From: Zarea fungicola
Taxonomy: Eukaryota; Ascomycota; Sordariomycetes; Hypocreales; Cordycipitaceae
NCBI GenBank assembly: GCA_900169235.1
Contig: FWCC01000348.1
Span: 1 to 64,000, forward strand
Direction: 5' to 3'
Length of the DNA stretch: 64,000 nucleotides
Within the stretch, counting starts at the first letter, position 1, and each line of letters starts with the position of its first letter. Of this stretch, positions 1 to 10,641 are shown in pieces. The notes under the pieces are model-generated. The model had not been told where the DNA came from, searched no databases, and saw nothing but the letters and a program-made list of their open reading frames with translations. Position numbers and translations under genes: made by a program.

Positions 1-1018
1 TTCCTTTTTTTTTTTTTTCGTTTTTTGTAATTCCAGCACTGGCAAAATATTCCAGACTGGTGGTCGTTCGAGCGCTGGCAACATCTCATCCTGTTGTGGC
101 GGCGTCACAAACTACGCGGAAAGCGCCAAACTCGCTACACATCTTTCTAAGCTTAGCTGTACCGCAATATTTCAAGACAGTCGCATTTAATCTTTAGTTT
201 CTTCAAAGTATTCCAGCTCTGCTGCTGCTCAAAGTTGCATCATTCAGCCTCTGCTGCAAGGACTGGCTCTAATCGCCTCTCTACTAGGTTGGTGTCCGAA
301 GCCCAATTGAAAAGAAGTAAAGTAGAGGCAGAAGTTTGCTAATTAAGTTTAAATATTTAAAACTGTATTTTAATAGAGAAATCTCTCAAATTGACCATTG
401 AATCGGTCCTCTTCGGCTCTCAATGCGTCAATAGATGCTTCGAGCTTACGGCTCATGTTATGAAACTGACGCGCCGTCGATGACAGTCTAGAACGCTAAC
501 ACGATAATAGGATTAATAAAGTACGGCAAAGCTCATCCATTCTTCGAGCTCTGGTCGTTTCCCCGACTGGAGTGGATGGTCGGCACTCGGCGACAACATC
601 GCCGACGCCATGGGAGGCATTTGGTCTCCATTAACAAAGCCGACTCCGTACCTTTCCATGTTCCGCCCATTGTACCCTGGGGTGTGCCGCTAAGACTGGT
701 CTAGCCTTGTCGGCCTCATTACCTTGCAACTTGGCTGCTGATGCATTGTCACAGCTTTGCACTCTCCCCCATGGAATAGCCGCGGAAAAACTAGGCGGTT
801 CCTTAATGCCACATTCTACACAGCTGCTAGTACCGTTACATCGGCAGGTAATACTCCATGAGCCCGATGAATAGGATAATTAGTGAATATTACATGAATG
901 GCACATCAGAACTACTTTATTACCGGGCCGTCTCAACTACTTCACCTTCGATAGAGACGTTTATGCAATCCACACTGCTGAAAGTTTGTATATAGCTGCG
1001 GACGTTTCTTTCCCCATC
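1..1018. other. Left-edge non-coding stretch
   Basis: No supportable gene. The sequence opens with a T-rich run and has no long open frame on either strand. The last few hundred bases presumably hold the promoter of the amidohydrolase gene that starts at 1019. Confidence 0.5.
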
Positions 1019-2107
1019 ATGGTGTCTCAGCCTCACTCTCTAGCCATCAGGAACGTCCACGTCTTCACAGGTACAGGCTTCACTCCCTTGACGACAGTCT
1101 TCATCGACGGTGAATATGTTACTGCTGAGCGATTGGACACACCTGAAGTGGACGGTAAAGGTGGGTTCCTCATCCCAGGGCTCATCGACGCTCATCTTCA
1201 TATGCGCTCCTCAGATGGACTAGATCAATTGGCCAAGTTCGGGGTCACTTCAGCTATCGATCTTGGGTGCTGGCCGACATCGCTTGTGCAAACACTGAAG
1301 GAGTACTCGGCAAGACCAGGAGTCGCTCAACTGCGAAGCGTCGGCTTGGTTGCCACTGCACCGAACAGCTTGCATCAAAAGATGTTTCCTGATATGCCAA
1401 AAAGTGCGATACTTTCCAGCTCAAGCCAAGCAGAGCATTTTGTTGCAGAGCGCGTAGCTGAGGGAGCTGATTACATCAAAATCATCGCCGATATTCCAGG
1501 CCCCGATCAGGAGACAATTAATGCGATCGTCAATTGTGCTCGAGTCCATGGCAAATTGTCAATTATTCATGCAACAAAAAGCAAGATTTTTGATATGGCA
1601 CTGCAGGCTGCGCCAGACGTCATTACGCATCTGCCCCTCGATGCAGCACTCGCTGGATCGGTCATTGAACAACTTTTAGAAAAGAAGATCGTCTGCATCC
1701 CAACTCTTACCATGGCGCGGGCTCTCACGAGCATGAAAAAGGTACCTGGCATGAACTACGAGAACAGTCACGAGTCCGTCACCCGCCTGGTTGCTGCAGG
1801 AGTTTCCGTTCTCGCGGGCACAGACGCAAATGATCATTCACCCGCTGGTGTAGCATTCGGTGAGAGCCTGCATGATGAACTGGCCAACTTTGTGGCAGCT
1901 GGAATGTCGCCCTTGGCTGCACTGCGATCTGCAACCATAGAATCGGCGGAATATTTTGGCTTTCATTCCGGAGTTATTGAGCCAGGAAAACCGGCCGACT
2001 TGGTGTTATTGGGCAAAAATCCTCTAGAGGATATTAAAGCGACCAGGGATATTCGAGCAGTGTGGTGCCGGGGTATCCAAGTAGCAATTCAAGACTTACC
2101 AGTCTAA
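1019..2107 (+). CDS. Amidohydrolase family protein (imidazolonepropionase-like)
   Basis: Single-exon gene of 362 residues. It shows the amidohydrolase TIM-barrel signature. A PGLIDAHLH metal-binding motif follows the N-terminal beta segment, then a DYIKI lysine of the kind that is carbamylated in this superfamily, then IIHAT and ITHLP histidines, and an AGTDAN aspartate before the C-terminal EPGKPADLVLL strand. All expected metal ligands are visible, so it is probably an active hydrolase of a cyclic amide, peptide or ester substrate; the substrate cannot be read from sequence. The frame is open upstream to 986 but only with a non-ATG codon, so the ATG at 1019 was chosen. No signal peptide is evident, so a cytosolic location is inferred. 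The length fits the prolidase/imidazolonepropionase-like fungal members. Confidence 0.85.
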   Translation: MVSQPHSLAIRNVHVFTGTGFTPLTTVFIDGEYVTAERLDTPEVDGKGGFLIPGLIDAHLHMRSSDGLDQLAKFGVTSAIDLGCWPTSLVQTLKEYSARPGVAQLRSVGLVATAPNSLHQKMFPDMPKSAILSSSSQAEHFVAERVAEGADYIKIIADIPGPDQETINAIVNCARVHGKLSIIHATKSKIFDMALQAAPDVITHLPLDAALAGSVIEQLLEKKIVCIPTLTMARALTSMKKVPGMNYENSHESVTRLVAAGVSVLAGTDANDHSPAGVAFGESLHDELANFVAAGMSPLAALRSATIESAEYFGFHSGVIEPGKPADLVLLGKNPLEDIKATRDIRAVWCRGIQVAIQDLPV

Positions 2108-2627
2108 CTTGATATTACGGCAGCTACTCACTGCTCCTATTAGGCAATAGATGAGTAATTCTGCTTCGTAATCTATCCAACCAGGACTTCACGACTTCAT
2201 TATCCCCAGTGAATGATGCACCGGACTATGGAACTGACTCAGACATGTAAACCCATGTCAGCCACAAGAAAGTCGGCCCCAGCGGCCCGCAGCTACCAAG
2301 CCTGGGTACCAATGCCCTAAAATGGCTAGGTTGCCCTTAAAGCCCGACCACAGTTCTTTACTTGTAGCATTACTTGCTTGGCTATCAGACCGTGGATGTA
2401 TTCTACTTGGAAGTCACAGCTTATAAATCAGGGTCCTACATTCCGTCCTTCCGGCTGCTTAGTCAAATTGTTGGTACTTAACACCACAACTGTCAAGGAA
2501 GAATCTTGAACAGGTAGACCTTATTCGTATCACAAACTATTCGCCTGCAGCTCTATTACAGAACTCATTCATGCGAGTATTTCTCCTCCTTCCATCAGTA
2601 AACTGAAAAATACACAAGCTCGGCAAG
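2108..2627 (+). other. Intergenic, promoter of the DUF899 gene
   Basis: About 520 bp without a credible open frame. It separates two genes in the same direction and presumably holds the terminator of the first and the promoter of the second. No specific site is recognised. Confidence 0.4.
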
Positions 2628-3395
2628 ATGGTTGTCGTTGGCCAACCTCGGGACATGAATAGATGGCGAAGTGAACTGCTCGACCAGAACATCCGCTTTC
2701 CTAATGAATCAGATCAGTACAGGCAGGCTAGAGATGAGCTCCTAAGCCAGGAAGCCAAGCTACGGCAGTTAACCAATGAAGTTGCGGCCCAGCGACATGC
2801 TCTTCCGCCAGGCGGCGCCGTGAATGAAGACTACGTCTTCGAATCTGTAGCGGATGGCTCCAAAATCAAACTCTCCGAGCTATTCGCGCCAGGCAAAGAC
2901 TCACTCGTCATATACAACATGATGTTTCCGCGCTGGTCAGAGGACTTGCGCGCGGCAGTGCCTGGGGGCAAGACTTCTGAGCTACAGCTTGTTGAGCAGC
3001 CATGCCCATCCTGCACCTCACTCGTCGATGGACTTGCAGGGGCTGCCTTTCACCTGGCCGAGCGCACGAATCTTGCCGTGCTGGCCAAGACGAGCCCAGA
3101 GCGGCTACGCACCTACGGAGAAGAACGCGGTTGGGAGCACCTTCGATTGCTGTCCTCGCGCGGCAACACGTTCAACCGGGACTACTTTTCTGAGACCGCC
3201 GATGGAACACAAAGAGCAGTTTTGCATGTCTTTGTGCGTGGCGAGAACGGTATCCGTCACCACTGGACGAGTGAATCGGTCTTTAAGAGTGGAGATACTA
3301 GTTCGCTTGAGCCGATATGGACAATCTACGGAGTGCTGGATCTGACGCCAGAGGGACGAGGAGATCGCGCTGCGTACCCTAATTTACAGTATTAA
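2628..3395 (+). CDS. DUF899 family thioredoxin-like protein
   Basis: Single-exon protein of 255 residues that matches my recollection of the DUF899 family, which is common in bacteria and patchy in fungi. An N-terminal helical part (residues about 10-55, rich in Lys/Arg/Glu) precedes a thioredoxin-like core. That core contains the LSELFAPGKDSLVIYNMMF strand-loop and a CPSC motif at residues 126-129, in the position of the family's Cys-x-x-Cys. The C-terminal part carries the conserved DYF...GIRHHWTSE region. The enzymatic role of the family is not established; a redox or dehalogenase-like role has been suggested only by fold. There are no introns and no signal peptide. The intronless, bacterial-type family raises the possibility of ancient horizontal acquisition, which a phylogeny would have to test. 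Confidence 0.8.
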   Translation: MVVVGQPRDMNRWRSELLDQNIRFPNESDQYRQARDELLSQEAKLRQLTNEVAAQRHALPPGGAVNEDYVFESVADGSKIKLSELFAPGKDSLVIYNMMFPRWSEDLRAAVPGGKTSELQLVEQPCPSCTSLVDGLAGAAFHLAERTNLAVLAKTSPERLRTYGEERGWEHLRLLSSRGNTFNRDYFSETADGTQRAVLHVFVRGENGIRHHWTSESVFKSGDTSSLEPIWTIYGVLDLTPEGRGDRAAYPNLQY

Positions 3396-3572
3396 GTCGC
3401 TTAGATATATCTTGGACAATGAAATGGTTTAGAATCTTGGATTAAATAAGTTGAATATATTTCTGCGATTCTCTTAGGTACATCTTGCTGCTAATTATGA
3501 AGAGCATCTGCTATCTTGCAAAGATCTAGAATGTACAACGATTTCTGACCGTTGCAAAATAGTCTTCAGTAG

Positions 3573-4571
3573 TTATTTTCCTTCCTCAAGGCTTTTCCAA
3601 AATCGTTCAATATAAGTAGAAACCTCGGGTACTTTTTCTCTCACAAGTCCATGTCCCACTTGCGGGATAACTGCAACATCTGTCATCCCAACCTCATTCA
3701 AATCAGCTACGCTGCACACGGGATCCAAATCCCCAAGTATACTAAAATTCTCAATACTCGTCTTCGCTGCGGCGGTAAATTCAGGCTGCCTATCAAACGC
3801 TCCACCATCTCGAAGGATTCCAACTACAGACGGCAGATGCCCCTCGTGATTCTTCATCTGCCAGTCACGGACAGCTTCCGCCACGACTTCTCCGCGAGCG
3901 ACTCTCTCCCTCCAGTCCGGCGGCACAACCAGCTGACCACCCTCCAAGAACTCAATAACCCACTCTTGCGCCTTCTCCTCCAGACCCTCGCCGCCTCTCA
4001 TGTAGCTATTCTCGAGTTCGGTCAGCTCAGAGGTACGCAGAAGGCCCGCAGGGGCAATCAGAACCATGGAGGAGAGGCGTTCAGTGTGACGGGCGGCAAA
4101 GGTTGCCACCGTGGATCCACCGAATGAGTAGCCGACAAAATGCGCCTTCTCCCATTGAAGAACTCCCAACAATTCAATGATTAAATCGTGAAATATGGCA
4201 GCGCTGTGAGGGGTGATGGGAGTGTCTGAGAGTCCATGACCCCACAGGTCAACGAGGACACAATGAGCGTAGGGAAAGGCATTGTGAACTGCGCTCGCCA
4301 AGGGCTGCAATCCGAGAGCTGGTGTCTGGACCCCATGGACGAACAGTACACGATCGATGGGCTTCTTTCGATCCGCAGGCAGAGGACCCGACGGCGGGAG
4401 CGAGTAATAGGCAGCGTTGCCGTACTTTGTGTGAATGAAGGACGCCTTGCCTAGTTTATTGCCGAAAACGGAGACAAATTCCGCCTCTTCTGGTGCTCGG
4501 ATTGGCCCTTCTTGTTCCCCATGCTTCGGTTGATCCCAGGGACGGGGTAGCACAACGGACGATTTATTCAT
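3573..4571 (-). CDS. Alpha/beta hydrolase
   Basis: Single-exon, 332 residues. It has the alpha/beta-hydrolase core: a VLFVHG oxyanion-loop segment, DLWGHGLSD after strand 4, and the nucleophile elbow GYSFGGS. The acid is probably the second Asp of ILGDLDPVC and the catalytic histidine lies in VGHGLV near the C-terminus, so the Ser-Asp-His triad appears intact. The substrate is unknown. The open frame extends 18 codons upstream from a non-ATG codon, so the ATG at 4571 was chosen. There is no signal peptide, so it is probably intracellular. Its 3' end converges on the DUF899 gene with 177 bp between them. Confidence 0.82.
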   Translation of the reverse strand: MNKSSVVLPRPWDQPKHGEQEGPIRAPEEAEFVSVFGNKLGKASFIHTKYGNAAYYSLPPSGPLPADRKKPIDRVLFVHGVQTPALGLQPLASAVHNAFPYAHCVLVDLWGHGLSDTPITPHSAAIFHDLIIELLGVLQWEKAHFVGYSFGGSTVATFAARHTERLSSMVLIAPAGLLRTSELTELENSYMRGGEGLEEKAQEWVIEFLEGGQLVVPPDWRERVARGEVVAEAVRDWQMKNHEGHLPSVVGILRDGGAFDRQPEFTAAAKTSIENFSILGDLDPVCSVADLNEVGMTDVAVIPQVGHGLVREKVPEVSTYIERFWKSLEEGK

Positions 4572-5146
4572 GCTAAGTATTTTGCTAGGAGTTGCAAGTG
4601 TGAACCCTCTGGAAACATCATGCAATGGATCATGTTTCGATGTAGCTACCCCATGTCTTACGTAACCAATATTTGATAGTCCCAGCGTGATTTATAAGCC
4701 AGTTTCAAGCATATATTGCAATCAGATGCGGGGTGCTTAAAGATGTTGAGTTCGGCGAATCCCACCACCATGACGCCTTCGTGTTCTCCCCACCTTTCTC
4801 CATTGGCTGAAATGTAGCATTTATATTGCAGTAAACAAATGATAAATCTACGTACTACCAGTCGCTTCTCTACATTATATGTGAACATTTTGAACTCCCG
4901 CTTGTGTCCCTGCATGAGTTACTCAGGGATCTTGCTCCTCTGACGGCGAATGCTGGCGTGCCGCAGGAAGACATGGAGATTGCCAAAAAAATAGAAGGTG
5001 ACAGTGATATGAGGAATAAGTAGTCCAGAAAAGTCAAACCGACATCCGAAACTGCTGAAACTGAAACTAGCCAGACGTGCATATCATGAAACTGAAGCTC
5101 GGGCGAGATTCACTTTCATGCCTCCTCTATCGAGCACTGTTGATGG
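4572..5146 (-). other. Intergenic between two minus-strand genes
   Basis: About 575 bp. Only short unsupported open frames are present. It holds the promoter of the alpha/beta hydrolase and the 3' end of the F-box-like gene; no specific motif is recognised. Confidence 0.35.
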
Positions 5147-6628
5147 TCACGCAGGCCATTGACCGACACAGATGCTCCCCTTGTATCCCAGCCATTCTCT
5201 CCAGAGCACAGTCATCTCATTTGGAACATCCCACTGAGACTCCTGGCCAACCCACACTTTCCACCGACGCATACTTGCAGCTTCAGGCTCAGCCGGCGTC
5301 AGCGGACTCCCCTTACTCGTCTCCCCTGCTTCAAAGCACTCAAACATGACTCCAACAAATTCGCTTAGCCACATGGCCATCTCAAACTCCATATGCTTGA
5401 GCTTCGGCATGCGCAGCACGGCAGTAGCCAGCGCCACCGCAAGCGGATTGAATGTGTTTGGGTCCGGCATTGTCCGCCACATGTGCGTCGGCCTAACGCC
5501 GTTTCGTACACTGGTGCTTGGCTGGTCTTCGTCGGAACTTTCCGAGTCTTGCGAGGACTCGCTGAGGCCTTCACTGCTGGAGTGATCTGAGTTTGAGCTT
5601 ATACCTCCACGTTCTGATTCAATAGCATTTGGATCACCGGTGTAGTACCAGTCCCCGCTCGGGGCGACACGGGTGGCAATAATGTGTAACTTCTGCAGCA
5701 AAGGCCACGATCCAGGCGCATGGCCATCCTGGGCCCGTGGATCGACAAGCAGGGCTGGGCTAATGGAGAGGTCCTCCAGCTTGATAATCTGCAGAGCCGG
5801 GCAAGATTGTGTAAAGGTCCGTAGTGCGTCGCTGAGGGGATCCACGCCATCTTCTTCAACATTGGCGCATCGAAAGTTGTGGTTGTACGGCTCAGTCTTG
5901 TCCTGGTAGATCCTCAAATTTTGCAGCTTGGGCAGCCGTAATTTCGCCAGTCCTCTCGCAAACGCGGATCGGTGTGCCCTGCGCATACTCTCCATCCGCA
6001 GGCGCGGCTCTATAACCTCTAAAGAGAGCAGCTCCAGCCCAGGCATCGCACCAGCAATCTCCAGCATTGTCGCGGGATGAAGTGGCCTGCCGAGAATGGG
6101 GATGTACAGGCTGACAATGTCCTCCACTACGGGAAGAGGAGCGTCGTCTACAAAACGGAGCCATCGCAATGGCGTCTTAAAGGGCGCCGCAATATCCGAG
6201 TCGACGTCTTCTGCCACATGAATAAGCAAGGTGATTGCCAGTCCTCTTCTGCCCTCCAGTGTATGCAGCTCGTCTTCCCAATTCTTTAGAAGCGCTAGCA
6301 GCGACCGAACTGCGCTTGTAAAGGCCATGATGTTAGCCTTGTGGTCGGAGCGACTCTCTCCATATGTAGGTAGCAAGATGTCATATTCAATCTTGCCAAG
6401 GGTCCGGCGACGGCGCGAGCTCTCAAAGACAGTGCCAAATTGGCTTATTTCTGTGCTCTTGAGACATATGCTGGAGAAGGCTTCTGCCTCGCAAACATGC
6501 TGCCATTGGCGTGAGATGGCAGCATAGGGGACGAACGGCGGCTTCGGTGCCGGTGGCCAGGAAGGCGCAGGCTGGATGTAGAGATAGCTCGCAATCAGAG
6601 AATAAATCTCAGGACTGAGTTTGTTCAT
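5147..6628 (-). CDS. F-box-like fungal protein, function unknown
   Basis: Single open frame of 493 residues from the ATG at 6628; the frame is open further upstream to 6796, but without typical protein. The first 55 residues (MNKLSPEIYSLIASYL ... ISRQWQHVCEAEAF) look like the F-box of fungal F-box/LRR-like proteins: L-P-E-I start, a hydrophobic helix, then a WQ..C element. The middle has leucine-rich segments (LELLSLEV, LPKLQNLRIY, LQIIKLEDLSI, LQKLHI) compatible with irregular LRRs. A Ser/Glu/Asp-rich low-complexity insert follows (around NSDHSSSEGLSESSQDSESSDED). Such proteins usually act as substrate adaptors of SCF ubiquitin ligases; that role is inferred. The target is unknown. Confidence 0.7.
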   Translation of the reverse strand: MNKLSPEIYSLIASYLYIQPAPSWPPAPKPPFVPYAAISRQWQHVCEAEAFSSICLKSTEISQFGTVFESSRRRRTLGKIEYDILLPTYGESRSDHKANIMAFTSAVRSLLALLKNWEDELHTLEGRRGLAITLLIHVAEDVDSDIAAPFKTPLRWLRFVDDAPLPVVEDIVSLYIPILGRPLHPATMLEIAGAMPGLELLSLEVIEPRLRMESMRRAHRSAFARGLAKLRLPKLQNLRIYQDKTEPYNHNFRCANVEEDGVDPLSDALRTFTQSCPALQIIKLEDLSISPALLVDPRAQDGHAPGSWPLLQKLHIIATRVAPSGDWYYTGDPNAIESERGGISSNSDHSSSEGLSESSQDSESSDEDQPSTSVRNGVRPTHMWRTMPDPNTFNPLAVALATAVLRMPKLKHMEFEMAMWLSEFVGVMFECFEAGETSKGSPLTPAEPEAASMRRWKVWVGQESQWDVPNEMTVLWREWLGYKGSICVGQWPA

Positions 6629-6831
6629 GCTAACTTGGCAAGTGATGCACGAGGCAGATGATTCTTTGAAACATGAAGGGTTGTTCTTCCTTGCATGTTC
6701 GTCTTCCCCACCTCGGCATGAACCCACCAGCCTCTCATTAGTGCTCCAAGTATCGAGGAGCGTGCGCCACCACCGGCCGGACTGCCTAGTCGGCAAGCTA
6801 CAGATTAGCTACTGAGGCGGGGAAGGTACAG

Positions 6832-6878
6832 CTACCCACAAAAAGTCTGTGGACACACGCCTATTTACACCAAAACTC
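6832..6878 (+). repeat. Left terminal inverted repeat (47 bp)
   Basis: It begins CTACCCACAAAAAGTCTGTG and ends CCAAAACTC. It is identical, as reverse complement, to 7253-7299. Confidence 0.95.
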
Positions 6879-7252
6879 ACCTACTTTAGCAGGCATTTAA
6901 GATACTAATACAAATAGAGAAAATAAACTTAATAAAATAAAAGTATTATTTCTTATATAAAGATATATATATATTAAGGGATAAGAGCTATTTACTCTTT
7001 ATAAGTTAGCATAACTATTCAAAGTTAAAGATTTTTTGGATTTTTATTTATAGTGGACTTATAGGGCATTATAGTGGATGCAGATTTTCAAAAAAACCGA
7101 CGTTTAACTTTAAAACTCTATGGCCTTAGAATATAATACATTATTTAAAAAGTAAAGAGATAGAAAGCTTACCTTCATAATTATAAACTTTCAATATAGA
7201 GTATATTTCTTCTACTATAATACTCGATTTTAGATAGACTTTTAAAATAGCC

Positions 7253-7299
7253 GAGTTTTGGTGTAAATAGGCGTGTGTCCACAGACTTTTTGTGGGTAG
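7253..7299 (-). repeat. Right terminal inverted repeat (47 bp)
   Basis: Exact reverse complement of 6832-6878, with no mismatches. Perfect arms in otherwise decayed AT-rich DNA suggest recent insertion or selection on the ends. Confidence 0.95.
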
Positions 7300-9513
7300 G
7301 TTTAGGTTTGTCGCATCAGGCCCAAGGCAGCTCCGCGAAGTGATGGCCCAAAAAGACATCGCCAAGACCATTAGTTCTCGCGCTACTCTATGTAAAGATT
7401 GTGTGTAGAGTATTGGCTTGAGTTTTCTTTTTTTTCCTTCGTCTTTATCTTGAGCGGTAGGCGTCAGATGCCTGTGCCATGATGCCATTGGAACCCAAAA
7501 CATCATGTAGGCCATGCCCAGTGGATGTGATGAGTTCCTTTATAGGCCCTGTAACGTCAAGCTCAAGTTGCCAAGCAGATATGGTCTAATAATTATGACT
7601 TGGTGTGGGTGGCCCCTTTTTGGCACAACACAAATCTTAGTCCGCAGACCGCTGGAACCTTGAGGGTTAAGCCTAGGCAGTTTATTCAAGCACCACCACC
7701 CGAGGAAACGTGCTATTTCCCTTTCGAAACCAAGTGTGCGAAACACCAGGCTTCAAATGTCATTTTAGCGGCGCTGCTAGCATGGAAGCGGCGTTCCGCA
7801 CCCGCGCTTCTCACTTCAAGCAGGGGATTGGGAAAACGGCATGCTGGGCCAATGGGACTTTGGTGAGACGCCTTGCATACTCGACAGTTATTATCAATTA
7901 GTTAAGCATAACTAGTGGCCTCACCTAAAACTCGTCAAATTTCCGATATAGAGCGACACTTTGGCTAGATTACGCAATACAAGACGCAATAAAATGGCCA
8001 GCTAGATTAAAATAAAGAGTAGATTCACTTCAAGCTTCCTACAATTTTCTGGTATGACTTTGAAACTAATAAAACACAGATTGATAGAAATATATGTGAA
8101 TCGTACATTAAATGAATTGAGTGAGACTACGATTTATTGAATCTGCAATAGTTCCTTTCTATAGTGACTAGGTTGTTGCAGCTCAATTGACGTTGACCGG
8201 ATCATGCGGTGAGTCATGACCATGCGGTTGAAAATATGAAATATATAGCACAACCGCCTCAACTATATCAATCTTGCTGCTAGAGCCAGTCTTTGGAGGT
8301 GTCATTAAGCTGGAGTCGTTGTGGTGGCAGCATGGAACGAAGAGCAGCAGCGCTAGTTCGATTAGCCATTGACTTACAGGATCTTGTCGTACCTTTCCAA
8401 AGCTTGTGCTTTCTTTAAGGACGAAGTGAGCTACATTGTGTCTACTGGCTTGGCTTAACGGTGTGGAGGTCTTTGGAGCGGTGACGCGAGGGTTGTTGCG
8501 AATCAATTTACAGGCGCACGTATATAGTAGATGAATCGGCTAAAAGCTAAATAGAAGCCGCCTTCTTTTATTCTTTTATCAATTCAAATCTGGGACCGCG
8601 AATCTCGTGCACAAATGTGATGTTCGGGAGAGAGGTCAGTACGACCAATGAGGTCTCAGAAGTGTGTCATGAGACAAGGGCTGATTGTCGGATGGTTGTA
8701 ATGTACAGTGAATATATTAATGAGGTGGCTTGCTCAGGCGGCTCCTGATATAATAATCTTGGGAAGAGATAATGAGAACGCCTTTGCTGACATTCATGGG
8801 CGACAACCTGCTGTGGTCCGCGGGCGTGTATAAAGGATATGATTTCGGTTGATTAGGTGATTTGAAATCCAAAGCCGTTGGAATGCAGACGTGATTACCA
8901 AGCCTGTCGGTCCACATAGATTCAGTCTGTAACGTAATACTGCTACTGCTTGGTAGGATGGGTAGTCTCTGTGCCATTTTTGGTCAAGGGCAGGGTGACC
9001 GTTATAGTGGGACATACTTACTGTGGCGCTACCTTGTGTTAAGGTTAACTTGAAGAAAGTAACAAGTTAGATAACTAGTACTTTCTCCTTTATTAGAGGG
9101 CTACTACTGTCCACTAGACACCTATCAAGCTTACAAACGTTTCACTCATACCTGATAGTTCAAGTATTTCTTTTTTGTTGGTTGATCCATATCCCTTCCC
9201 CAAACTCCTAGACGGCAGCAGTTATAGGCAAATGTGGGCGTCATGAAGATGCAGCGGACAATTGACAGATTTGCGGTATTATAAACTCACATGTGGATCG
9301 CACTCTCCACCGAGCTTGAGCCTAGACTACCGTGGAAATTAAAGCCGGTTTATTGATTCCAAACTACCATACTTGGAACACGTTTGCTGCAGGATACTGA
9401 AATGCACTTACAAGTCAATATATAAGCCCAAATTTCATCTACCCAACTATATCTAACAAGCAGCCAGTTCAGTTTAAAAATCCCCTAAAACACCATCTTA
9501 ACAATACATCATA
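7300..9513. other. Long intergenic stretch
   Basis: About 2.2 kb with only short, unsupported open frames on both strands and no recognised domain. The final 100 bp is the promoter of the secreted hydrolase gene. Confidence 0.4.
9419..9425 (+). promoter_or_regulatory. Putative TATA box of the secreted hydrolase gene
   Basis: TATATAA lies 89-95 bp upstream of the ATG at 9514. That distance is compatible with a fungal TATA element and a short 5' leader. Confidence 0.4.
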
Positions 9514-10641
9514 ATGAGGCTTTCCTTACTACCCATACTTGTTGTCGGCATCACCGCCACGCCAACTGAAACCCGCCTCTCGTGTCATGAAATCTCCATT
9601 CCTGTCCGCGTCCCTGTGGAAAGCGCAGACATACCCAGAACTGCGGGGATTGACAATGTGAATGGCACTTACAGCCTCAATCAGGGTCGTGATGGCGTCC
9701 ATATCCGTGCCAGGTACTGCGAGCCCACTAAAAAGGTCGCTGGACGGCGTGATACTTTGCAAGTCCTCGTCCACGGCATCACTTACACGCGTGACTACTG
9801 GTCTGGCCTCGCCGCACCAGGCACGAAGCCTGGGCAGGACCAGTACTCATGGGTCAAATTTGCCGCCGAGCAGGGATACCCGACACTTTCCATTGATCGT
9901 CTTTGCAATGGCGAGTCGTCACACCCCAATGGTCGCGTCTTCTGCCAACTGCCTTTTGAAGCGGAGACCATCCACGCCATTATCGAAATGGCGCGCAAGG
10001 GCCGTCTACCCAAACCCTGCCGGCCGTTCAAGAAGTTCATCTATGTTGGGCACTCGTATGGCTCTCTCATTGGCAATGGCCTTGCCATCCAGCATCCAGA
10101 CGATGTCGATGCGTATATCCTGACGGGCTTCAGTCAGCAAGTGGCCCAGGGTATGGTCGGGGCGTCTACTCTGCCCATGTTTGCTCCTGCTGCTTTGGTA
10201 GCTCCCGGAAAGTATGGCAGTCTAGACTACTCATACCTGCAAGCTACAAATAAGACTGGCACGCAAATAATCTTCTACCGTGGCAAATACAGTAACAGGA
10301 TCCTCGACTACGACTTTGAGAACCGCGGAACTGTGACACTTGGCGAAGCGATTACCGGTGCTCTAGGGCAGTTTCCGGCGCCCTCGTTTAAGGGTGCAGT
10401 ATTCGTGCTCAATGGCAATGAGGATGCAATCTTCTGCCAGGACTCTATTGAACATGGCCTGGCTGGGTTCGCGGGCAACTGCTCTAATGGGTTTTCTTCT
10501 AGCGTTGGGTTGTCTTACCCAGCTGCCAGGAAGTTTGACTTTTATAACACGGCAAATACGGGGCACTGTCTTAATACGCATGACACTGCACAGGAGTCTT
10601 TCCAGCAGGCACATAAATTCCTTGCCGGAGCTGGGTTTTAG
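9514..10641 (+). CDS. Secreted alpha/beta hydrolase
   Basis: Single exon, 375 residues. Residues 1-16 or so (MRLSLLPILVVGITAT) form a signal peptide, so the enzyme is probably secreted. The alpha/beta-hydrolase fold is shown by LQVLVHGITYTRDYW (oxyanion region), LSIDRLCNGESSHP, and the nucleophile elbow GHSYGS with Ser181. The probable acid Asp is in LNGNEDAIFC and the catalytic His in NTGHCLN near the C-terminus. Cysteines near both ends suggest disulfides. It resembles the uncharacterised fungal extracellular AB-hydrolase-1 proteins; an esterase or lipase-like substrate is likely but not determinable. There are no introns. Confidence 0.85.
   Translation: MRLSLLPILVVGITATPTETRLSCHEISIPVRVPVESADIPRTAGIDNVNGTYSLNQGRDGVHIRARYCEPTKKVAGRRDTLQVLVHGITYTRDYWSGLAAPGTKPGQDQYSWVKFAAEQGYPTLSIDRLCNGESSHPNGRVFCQLPFEAETIHAIIEMARKGRLPKPCRPFKKFIYVGHSYGSLIGNGLAIQHPDDVDAYILTGFSQQVAQGMVGASTLPMFAPAALVAPGKYGSLDYSYLQATNKTGTQIIFYRGKYSNRILDYDFENRGTVTLGEAITGALGQFPAPSFKGAVFVLNGNEDAIFCQDSIEHGLAGFAGNCSNGFSSSVGLSYPAARKFDFYNTANTGHCLNTHDTAQESFQQAHKFLAGAGF

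Larger units (their letters stand above)
6832..7299. mobile_element. Short non-autonomous DNA transposon-like element (MITE-like), 468 bp
   Basis: Two perfect 47-bp inverted repeats (6832-6878 and 7253-7299, outer end CTACCCACAAAAAGTC) enclose about 374 bp of very AT-rich sequence with no plausible transposase. This is the architecture of a MITE or internally deleted cut-and-paste element. No clear target-site duplication is visible next to the termini; a TA occurs three bases outside each end, which is suggestive at most. It lies about 200 bp upstream of the F-box-like gene start. The family cannot be assigned from sequence alone. Confidence 0.8.
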
